Part shown: positions 58,196 to 64,000 of the stretch, in pieces
Numbering within the stretch: the stretch's first letter is position 1
Layout: each line of letters starts with the position of its first letter
Assembly (NCBI RefSeq): GCF_000317535.1
Contig: NC_019757.1
Location: 3,809,501-3,873,500 of the forward strand
Source: Cylindrospermum stagnale PCC 7417
GTDB taxonomy: Bacteria; Cyanobacteriota; Cyanobacteriia; Cyanobacteriales; Nostocaceae
Direction of reading: 5' to 3'
DNA length: 64,000 nt
The notes under the pieces: generated by a model
The model's database searches: none
What the model was told of the DNA's origin: nothing
What the model saw: the letters and a program-made list of their open reading frames with translations, nothing else
Made by a program: the position numbers and the translations under genes

Positions 58196-58480
58196 CTACT
58201 TTGCCTTCACTCGCCCTTGCTTCACCATAGCAATTAGGGTTTGATGAGCATCTTCTGCATCTGCTAAAACATGATCAAACTGAATGCGGACTGGTATCGA
58301 TTCTTCATTCACTTGTGCTGTTAAATTCATCCCCTCAGCATCAATTGACAGCATCTGTGCTGCTGTGGCATTTGTTACACCACCAAAAGCCTGGCTATAA
58401 AGAATTATGGCATCAGCGTGATCTTCATTCATATGCTTGCAGATGCGTGAGCTAATTTCAGCAGAAAATATATCAGACAT
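58196..58480 (-). CDS. DUF2470 domain protein
   Basis: 94 residues. ISSRICKHMNEDHADAIILY with MLSIDAEGMNLTAQ is the DUF2470 pattern seen at the C-terminus of haem-utilising HugZ-like proteins and of plastid proteins. Here the domain stands alone. The conserved His and Asp-His pair could bind haem or a metal, as in its relatives; function is otherwise unknown. Confidence 0.85.
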   Translation of the reverse strand: MSDIFSAEISSRICKHMNEDHADAIILYSQAFGGVTNATAAQMLSIDAEGMNLTAQVNEESIPVRIQFDHVLADAEDAHQTLIAMVKQGRVKAK

Positions 58481-58743
58481 TGTCAGCTTTAAAGTCGGTT
58501 ATACAGGAATTGTCTAAATTTTAAGCTATCCCGGTAGAAATTTGTATATTTACCTGGGAGGCAGAAAAAGTCTCAGTCCATTATCCCCAGAGGCAACGGC
58601 AGGTTAATTTATGTTTTTGCAAATTAACCTGATTTTTACGATTAAAATTAAAATTATCAATATTTTTTTACCTTTCTTTTCGGAAACTAGAAAGATTAGA
58701 CTGTAGCAGAAGTGTTCAGCTAAATTATTTAAGCTAAGAGCCG

Positions 58744-59505
58744 ATGAGCGAAAATAGTTACCGTAGAATTGTCATTGGGGATGTACATGGTCACTACAAA
58801 GGTTTAATGGCATTGTTGGAGGCGATCGCCCCGACATCAGACGATCAAGTCTATTTTCTAGGAGACTTAATAGATCGCGGACCTCAAAGTTCACAGGTAG
58901 TAGAGTTTGTAAAGGAAAGTAACTACTCTTGTTTGCTAGGCAATCATGAGCAGATGTTATTAAGCATTTTGACGAATACAGAGAACTTTTCTTCAATTAT
59001 GCAAGCATGGCTGTACAGTGGCGGGCAAGCAACCTTGGCGAGTTACCAAGCAGCCACGATTCCCCAAGAACATCTCGATTGGTTTAAGACTTTGCCCACA
59101 TATCTGGACTTGGGGGATATTTGGTTAGCTCATGCAGGTGTTGATCCTGCTAAACCTGTGTCAGAACAAACCACCGATCAACTCTGCTGGATCCGCGATG
59201 AATTTCACAGCATTGAACAACCCTACTTCGCAGATAAGCTGATTATCGTTGGTCATACCATTACCTTTACCCTACCTGGTGTTACTGCTGGTAAACTGGC
59301 GCAAGGACAGGGGTGGCTAGACATCGATACTGGTGCTTATCATCCCCGGAGTGGCTGGTTGACTGGATTTGATGCCACAAATAACCTGGTTTATCAAGCT
59401 AACGTTTTTAGCGATCGCATCCGCACTCTGCCCAAAGATGAAGCAGTCATCGACATTGATCCCACCCAAGTTAAGATTAATCGCCGCCACAAGCAGCGAG
59501 CATAA
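58744..59505 (+). CDS. metallophosphoesterase, PPP-type phosphatase
   Basis: 253 residues. The dinuclear metal site motifs are in order: IGDVHGHYKGL, FLGDLIDRGPQS, LLGNHEQML, and VGHTITFT with the later His in LAHAGVDP. Relatives act as bis(5'-nucleosyl)-tetraphosphatase or Ser/Thr phosphatase, and the substrate is not decided by sequence. No signal peptide. Confidence 0.92.
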   Translation: MSENSYRRIVIGDVHGHYKGLMALLEAIAPTSDDQVYFLGDLIDRGPQSSQVVEFVKESNYSCLLGNHEQMLLSILTNTENFSSIMQAWLYSGGQATLASYQAATIPQEHLDWFKTLPTYLDLGDIWLAHAGVDPAKPVSEQTTDQLCWIRDEFHSIEQPYFADKLIIVGHTITFTLPGVTAGKLAQGQGWLDIDTGAYHPRSGWLTGFDATNNLVYQANVFSDRIRTLPKDEAVIDIDPTQVKINRRHKQRA

Positions 59506-59546
59506 TCTCTCTCGATAATTGGCAGATGGGAAGACAATGGATATTT

Positions 59547-60425
59547 TTACTGCACAAATCTGCGGACGTTAGCTTGATAAGCAGTATTATCCAACCCATA
59601 ACCCCCATTGCTAGGCTTGGCTTTAATCTGATTTTTGAGGGCTTTAATGCGATCGCCAGTTGCAGGGTGGGTACTCAAAAATGAGGGGCCAGAACCCTTA
59701 CTGAGCAGCTTTGTCATAAACGAAACCATTCCAGATTGGGCATAACCAGAGCGTGTCAAAGCGGTTAAACCTCTTTTATCAGCATCAAATTCATCTTGAC
59801 GACTGCGGGGACGGTTGAGCGCTAGGTCTACACCAATACCTACTACTTGATTCCGATTTAAACCTGTTACTGTGGCTACACCACTAGCGATGGATTTTTG
59901 CCGTATCTGTTCTATTAAGTGTTTTCCCTCAATATGACCCATTTCATGGGCGAGTACACTAGCTAGTTCTGCTTCATTGTCTGCGGTCTTCATCAAACCC
60001 GTGTTGACATAAACAAAGCCTCCCAGAGTGGCAAAAGCGTTAACAGCATCATCATCAACTACCTGGAAGGTATAGGGGAGATTGGGGCGACTGCTATTAG
60101 CTACTAAACGCCGCCCAATTTGCTCAACATAGCGATTTATCTCGGTATTGCGGTTAATTCGCACACCGTCGCCAAGCAATTCCTGATTCATCTGTTTGCC
60201 AATTCCAACTTCATCGCTCATCGATAAATTAGACAGTTGAATTATCTGCGATACTTGTGGAGCTATCTCTGCTCCCTTGCGTATAATCTGCCAGATGTCT
60301 ATAGCCCTTGCCTGAAGGGGTGTACTCAGGCACAGACTCAGGGCGACGACTGCCGAAATTAATGGATAAAACCAGCGACGACGCCACAAACGGTAATTTG
60401 TCAAATAGCTTTTCCAATTGTTCAT
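59547..60425 (-). CDS. M48 family zinc metallopeptidase
   Basis: 292 residues. A hydrophobic N-terminal segment (FYPLISAVVALSLCLSTPLQARA) is a signal peptide or anchor, so the catalytic domain faces the periplasm. The zinc site is HEMGH in ASVLAHEMGHIEGKH and the third ligand Glu is likely in RQDEFDADKRG. STHPATGDRIKAL completes the M48 pattern. BepA-like and Oma1-like relatives work in envelope protein quality control. Confidence 0.92.
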   Translation of the reverse strand: MNNWKSYLTNYRLWRRRWFYPLISAVVALSLCLSTPLQARAIDIWQIIRKGAEIAPQVSQIIQLSNLSMSDEVGIGKQMNQELLGDGVRINRNTEINRYVEQIGRRLVANSSRPNLPYTFQVVDDDAVNAFATLGGFVYVNTGLMKTADNEAELASVLAHEMGHIEGKHLIEQIRQKSIASGVATVTGLNRNQVVGIGVDLALNRPRSRQDEFDADKRGLTALTRSGYAQSGMVSFMTKLLSKGSGPSFLSTHPATGDRIKALKNQIKAKPSNGGYGLDNTAYQANVRRFVQ

Positions 60426-60796
60426 GATCCGGTTGTTCGATAATTGTGAGAGAACATTAAGTTAAGGGACGGATTTAGAGCTTTCTATGTTGCATTCTAA
60501 ACTTAAGACCGAAGATGGGAGATCCTCCCTATGGGACTAAAGCATTCATTAGTGAAAATACTTATGCATTTGGCGCGATGGGGCATTTTTCAATTCAACC
60601 CAACTGGCTTTTTTCCCACAGCCACAACTCAGAGGTTTGGTTGCCAGCGCTCGGAACTTCCGCAGTCATGATAAACTGGCGCATAACTGCAACGCCCAGC
60701 CGCTTCGAGTTGTGCCCAAACAGGTAAAATTGCCGTTTCCCTGAAAAACATTGCTGCTACAATCAATTACTCCGCTCATATCTGGGAAAATTTGTT
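60426..60796. other. divergent promoter region, nothing recognised
   Basis: 371 bases between the M48 peptidase and the DUF4330 gene. A 70-codon frame at 60515 lacks protein-like character. No repeat or RNA gene seen. Confidence 0.45.
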
Positions 60797-61330
60797 ATGG
60801 CTATTTTAGATTCCAAAGGTCGCTTGTTTGGCAAAATTAACTTTCTCGATTTAGGTGCTGCCCTAGTAATTCTGCTAGTTATATTTGGCATTTTTCTCTT
60901 TCCGGGAACTTCCGGTTCAGTTGCCCAAATCGGTGAGGAAAAAGTACCTATTGAAGTAGATTTAGTAGTTCGTGGTTTGAATGTGCGTGACCCTGAGCAG
61001 TTATTCAAAAACGGATTAACAAAAGGCGGGAAAACTAATGTAATTATCCGCAATCAACCCCACGGGCAGATTGAAATTAAATCTATTAAACAGCTACCAA
61101 GAACAATAAATGTTACCCAACCTGATGGGACTGTTAAAGAATTGCCAGATCCCAAAACAAACAATTTTAGTACAGATTTACTTTTGACTTTAGACGGTAA
61201 AGCCCGAAAAACAGACAATGGATTAGTTCTTGGTAACAGTAAAGTAAAAATTGGTATGCCTTTTGAATTAGAAGGCTTCAATTACAGCTTTAACGCCACT
61301 GTTATCGATGTCAGAGAGAAAAACAAATAA
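60797..61330 (+). CDS. DUF4330 family membrane-anchored protein
   Basis: 177 residues. The start MAILDSKGRLFGKINFLDLG followed by one membrane helix (AALVILLVIFGIFLF) is typical of DUF4330 proteins, with the remainder a beta-rich domain outside the cytosol. Function unknown. A good terminator follows. Confidence 0.87.
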   Translation: MAILDSKGRLFGKINFLDLGAALVILLVIFGIFLFPGTSGSVAQIGEEKVPIEVDLVVRGLNVRDPEQLFKNGLTKGGKTNVIIRNQPHGQIEIKSIKQLPRTINVTQPDGTVKELPDPKTNNFSTDLLLTLDGKARKTDNGLVLGNSKVKIGMPFELEGFNYSFNATVIDVREKNK

Positions 61331-61354
61331 TATTATCTTTTTTTGAGCTTCTAT

Positions 61355-61387
61355 TCCCCCATTGCCTGCCCGATGGGGGATATTTTT
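61355..61387. terminator. terminator between convergent genes
   Basis: TCCCCCAT and ATGGGGGA pair over 8 bp with a 10-base loop, followed by TATTTTT. Confidence 0.7.
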
Positions 61388-61399
61388 GATTATGATAAC

Positions 61400-62299
61400 T
61401 TACTCATTAAGTAAGGGTAAAAATAGACGAATTAAGCCAATTGTCACTGCTGGTAATTCCAACTGTGGCGTTAACCCCACATCTTCCAACTGTTGAAAAA
61501 ATCTGATTGCTTGGGGATTTAATTTGGCAAGGCGATGACCAACTTCAGGACCTGTAAATTGGGATTTTTGTCCCCAAATCATAGCAGTGGGAGTTGTCAA
61601 CTGTTGAATGTATTGGGACAAATCAAAGCACAAGTCACCACGTACAAAGGATAGCGCCGCATACTCAGCATTTGGCTGCTGGGCAGATTGTAGATAAGCC
61701 TCAACAATTTCCTGGTATACTCGATTAGATTGAGCAAATTGCCGTTGCTCCAAGAAGCTGCGAATACCCCCCTCGGTAGCAACTCCAGTGCTATACAACA
61801 AGCGGTCAACAATGGGAACGCTGATTAACTGGGCAAAAAAGCTGCGGGAGTAGTCTTCACCAAAGTCAGAAAGTCCAGCGGGAGTGGTGAGAATTAAAGA
61901 CTTGAATAAATTGGGATGAGTAAGAGCCAACCGAATTGTCAACGCTGCTGTCAGGGAAGATGCAATCACCGTCACTGGCGCTGTACAAGTCTGCTCAATA
62001 AACTCCCGAATTGTCGTCAAATAATCTTCAATCTGATAATTTCGTGCCGGATGTTCAGATCTACCCCAACCGATCAAATCTGGTGCAATCACCCGATATT
62101 CGGCGGCAAAAGCAGGATAGACTTTCGACCATTCATAAGCCGAAGACCCACCACCAAACCCGTGCAAAAATACCAAAGTTTCTCGTTCGGTTTTGGCGGT
62201 GATATTATCCTCCCAAGGTGAGCCAGAAGCAGTATAGTATGTAATTCTACCTAAAGAGGTATTTATGGAGCGTTGCTCAAATCCCAGTGGCTGAAACAT
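61400..62299 (-). CDS. alpha/beta hydrolase fold protein
   Basis: 299 residues. LVFLHGFGGGSSAYEWSKV holds the oxyanion region, and VIASSLTAALTIRLAL the nucleophile elbow with Ser. The place of the catalytic His near the C-terminus, usually GHxPHxE, reads VGLTPQLELPA, so the triad looks incomplete. Cyanobacteria and plastids have conserved members of this type with unknown substrates. No signal peptide. Confidence 0.85.
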   Translation of the reverse strand: MFQPLGFEQRSINTSLGRITYYTASGSPWEDNITAKTERETLVFLHGFGGGSSAYEWSKVYPAFAAEYRVIAPDLIGWGRSEHPARNYQIEDYLTTIREFIEQTCTAPVTVIASSLTAALTIRLALTHPNLFKSLILTTPAGLSDFGEDYSRSFFAQLISVPIVDRLLYSTGVATEGGIRSFLEQRQFAQSNRVYQEIVEAYLQSAQQPNAEYAALSFVRGDLCFDLSQYIQQLTTPTAMIWGQKSQFTGPEVGHRLAKLNPQAIRFFQQLEDVGLTPQLELPAVTIGLIRLFLPLLNE

Positions 62300-62373
62300 A
62301 AGTATTTTTTTGCACTCGTGTCATTAATTTGGATGTGTAACACTTGCATAAATCGGTCACGGTTACTAATTAA

Positions 62374-62640
62374 GTGGAAACAAATCATCCTTGTTTATTA
62401 ATTATCGGCGAACCAATAACTCCAAAACCTCCTACCACCGTCAGATCCGTAGGCAATCGCTGGAAAGCGATCGCCAACTGCTTACCCAATCAGCACTACC
62501 AGCCGCTAGTGAAAGCTAATTTTGACTCAAAGTTGCCCCCCAATGCTTTATTATCTGTAGCGGCAGAGAACATCAAAAGCATTACCTTCTGGGCCTTTAA
62601 TGGTCAATTCACCCTTGATAACCTTCGTTTTGGTTTTTAG
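62374..62640 (+). CDS. uncertain ORF, 88 aa
   Basis: GTG start at 62374. The C-terminus (ALLSVAAENIKSITFWAFNG then QFTLDNLRFGF) faintly recalls the DNxxFG end of secreted PEP-CTERM-type domains, but the first half is not protein-like and includes a HIP1 site. It may be a decayed fragment or chance. Confidence 0.25.
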   Translation: METNHPCLLIIGEPITPKPPTTVRSVGNRWKAIANCLPNQHYQPLVKANFDSKLPPNALLSVAAENIKSITFWAFNGQFTLDNLRFGF

Positions 62641-62888
62641 CTCAAAATCCTCAAAACTCAACCACAAAAGCGCTCTGCATCTGCCCAGCCCAGGTACTCT
62701 GGTAGAGTAGACTGATGAATCACACCCCTAGTTACGGGAAAGGAACGAGGTTGGAAGTTGGAAGTGTGAAATTTCTGCCTTCACCCTAGACTTTAGCTAG
62801 CAAGCCTTTTGGTTGCCTATTCTTTCCTGTTCTTAGGCAAAAATTATATATTTTAGACAGTCGAATTGTAATTAAGTAGGTAAACACT

Positions 62889-63656
62889 GTGGCACAGGCT
62901 TCGTCTTCTTGGCGGCAATTGATCAACCAGCTCCCCAACTGGTCGCTTCCAGAGATTAAGACAGTTCGCCCAAAACAGCGAAATTTAAAGCGTTTCTCTG
63001 AACCTGGGGGCGTTCTTGGGTTCCTGACAATCGTCGTTGCTATGCTGTTATGGAACTGGAAACTGCTGCTGGCTCTAGGAATTGGCATTGGGGTGATGGT
63101 ATTAGCTTACTCAATGCAGAAGTGGGACTGGCAAAAACGCTTGTTCGACATTCGCAGGTTTTTAACTGGTTCCAACCGTCGGTTAGCCTTAGCAGTCGGT
63201 AGTGGCGGTATTGCCACTCTCAGTACTTACATGGCAGCTACAATCTGGGTTGACTCCAACAGCCCTTGGATTGCCGTTGGTGTGATTGTCCAAGGTGTCG
63301 GGATGCTGTTAACTCTAGTCTTGTTGGTGTGGCAAATCTTCAGCCTTTACGGCAGCCAAGAGGAAGACCACATCGATCAGTTGTTAGTCAATTTAACAGA
63401 AACAGATCCCTTAAAGCGTTTACTTGCCGTGCGTCAACTAACTAAATTCATCACCCGGAAGCAAGTTGATGTTTCAGTGCAGCAAGATGTTATCGAATGC
63501 TTGCGACTCCTACTGTGTCGGGAAGAGGAAGCAGTGATTCGAGAAGCAGTTTTCAACAGTTTACAGGCCCTTGAGCGCTTGCATGTTCTACCATCCAGCA
63601 CTACAGCGGCTTTTACATCTGTACCAACAAAAGTTAAGGCTCGAATTTTAGCTTAG
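62889..63656 (+). CDS. armadillo-fold membrane protein
   Basis: 255 residues from a GTG at 62889. Membrane helices are at about 43-57, 60-75, 100-117 and 124-148; the soluble C-terminal part (about 160-250) is helical (LLVNLTETDPLKRLLAVRQL, CLRLLLCREEEAVIREAVFN) and resembles HEAT/armadillo repeats. Conserved in cyanobacteria as I recall; role unknown. Confidence 0.8.
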   Translation: MAQASSSWRQLINQLPNWSLPEIKTVRPKQRNLKRFSEPGGVLGFLTIVVAMLLWNWKLLLALGIGIGVMVLAYSMQKWDWQKRLFDIRRFLTGSNRRLALAVGSGGIATLSTYMAATIWVDSNSPWIAVGVIVQGVGMLLTLVLLVWQIFSLYGSQEEDHIDQLLVNLTETDPLKRLLAVRQLTKFITRKQVDVSVQQDVIECLRLLLCREEEAVIREAVFNSLQALERLHVLPSSTTAAFTSVPTKVKARILA

Positions 63657-63678
63657 TGAAGTTTTGCAATGCTTCCAT

Positions 63679-64000
63679 CTATTTTAGACTAGCAAATTTA
63701 GCACCATTGATAGGCAATAGCCGTGGTCGTTTTTCCAAACCATAACTCTGAACTACAAGACGTTCTCCCACTGTCGGTAGCCGTTTAAGATAGTTAACAA
63801 CTTCAGTTTCTCTACCTTGAAGTAAAATCGGAGATTCCAATTCTATTCCAGCACCAGCATCATCGACACTCTCCACTTTCATCTGGATTTGCACCATGTA
63901 TTTGGGATGTCTGCCACTCTTGTCTACATTTGTCTTGTGTAGACGCATCACCTCACCGGTAACTGTGATTGTCCATCCTTCTTGTACTGTGGCATCTACC
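63679..64000 (-). CDS. hypothetical protein, N-terminus outside window
   Basis: The frame is open to the window edge (VDATVQEGWTITVTGEVMRL precedes the first internal Met at 63951), so the start lies beyond base 64000. At least 107 residues, mostly beta-strand (YMVQIQMKVESVDDAGAGIE, RLVVQSYGLEKRPRLLPI). Not recognised; it lies convergent with the armadillo-fold gene. Confidence 0.7.
   Translation of the reverse strand, partial: VDATVQEGWTITVTGEVMRLHKTNVDKSGRHPKYMVQIQMKVESVDDAGAGIELESPILLQGRETEVVNYLKRLPTVGERLVVQSYGLEKRPRLLPINGAKFASLK

Noticed and set aside
60515-60727. 70-codon plus-strand frame upstream of the DUF4330 gene
   Set aside because: No domain-like pattern and no plausible start signals.

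Overview
The window is chromosomal DNA of a filamentous, heterocyst-type cyanobacterium close to Nostoc/Anabaena. Signs in the sequence are the many GCGATCGC (HIP1) octamers, cyanophycin genes, a PAM68 photosystem II assembly factor, a Tab2 homologue, several cyanobacteria-restricted DUF families, a long CRISPR array with a 37-nt repeat ending in GATTGAAAC, and dispersed Nostoc-type repeats. No rRNA or tRNA gene was recognised. The assignment is by protein resemblance read by eye; no database search was possible.

Layout. 1-10.2 kb is mostly ordinary metabolism: the 3' part of aroB, a MocR-type regulator with what may be the remains of an EamA transporter beside it, a DUF1636 protein, cobK, a VOC protein, miaE, a secreted dienelactone-hydrolase-like protein, a zinc alcohol dehydrogenase and acylphosphatase. 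10.7-20 kb carries a GH13 glucan enzyme, two unrelated-type DAHP synthases, a cyanophycin block (a CphA2-like synthetase, a small conserved ORF and cyanophycinase cphB), and rpsO-PAM68. 20.0-24.7 kb is the mobile/defence segment: a CRISPR array of 35 full repeats with no cas gene anywhere in the window, then a TnpB gene whose RuvC active site looks rearranged and which abuts the tail of a dead tnpA. 24.7-36.6 kb has repeat clusters, a lipoprotein, DUF1517, tyrA, ackA, a 1265-residue multi-PAS histidine kinase with its neighbouring response regulator, a TPR-like protein and pabC.

36.6-53.2 kb has ftsH, a LabA-like NYN protein, a dead response regulator, an HtrA/HhoA protease and a carbon block on the minus strand (xfp, gap1, a remnant of pyk, tal), then rimM and avtA. 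53.5-64 kb has the formaldehyde-detoxification pair frmA-fghA, Tab2, a transposase-less IS200/IS605 relic, a MazF-type toxin-antitoxin pair next to a truncated C5 DNA methyltransferase, and housekeeping or uncharacterised cyanobacterial genes (DUF2470, metallophosphoesterase, M48 peptidase, DUF4330, an alpha/beta hydrolase, an armadillo-fold membrane protein).

Functional links. aroB, two DAHP synthases, tyrA and pabC all belong to the shikimate/chorismate network, though they are scattered. xfp makes acetyl-phosphate that ackA can convert to acetate and ATP; tal and gap1 act in the same sugar-phosphate network. The cphA2-like gene and cphB would recycle nitrogen-rich cyanophycin and its breakdown dipeptide. 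I did not find a demonstrably new system. The best leads are the TnpB with a displaced catalytic glutamate beside an orphan CRISPR array, the transposase-less element that keeps an omega-RNA-like end, and several genes caught in decay (pyk, two small pseudogenes, a methyltransferase).
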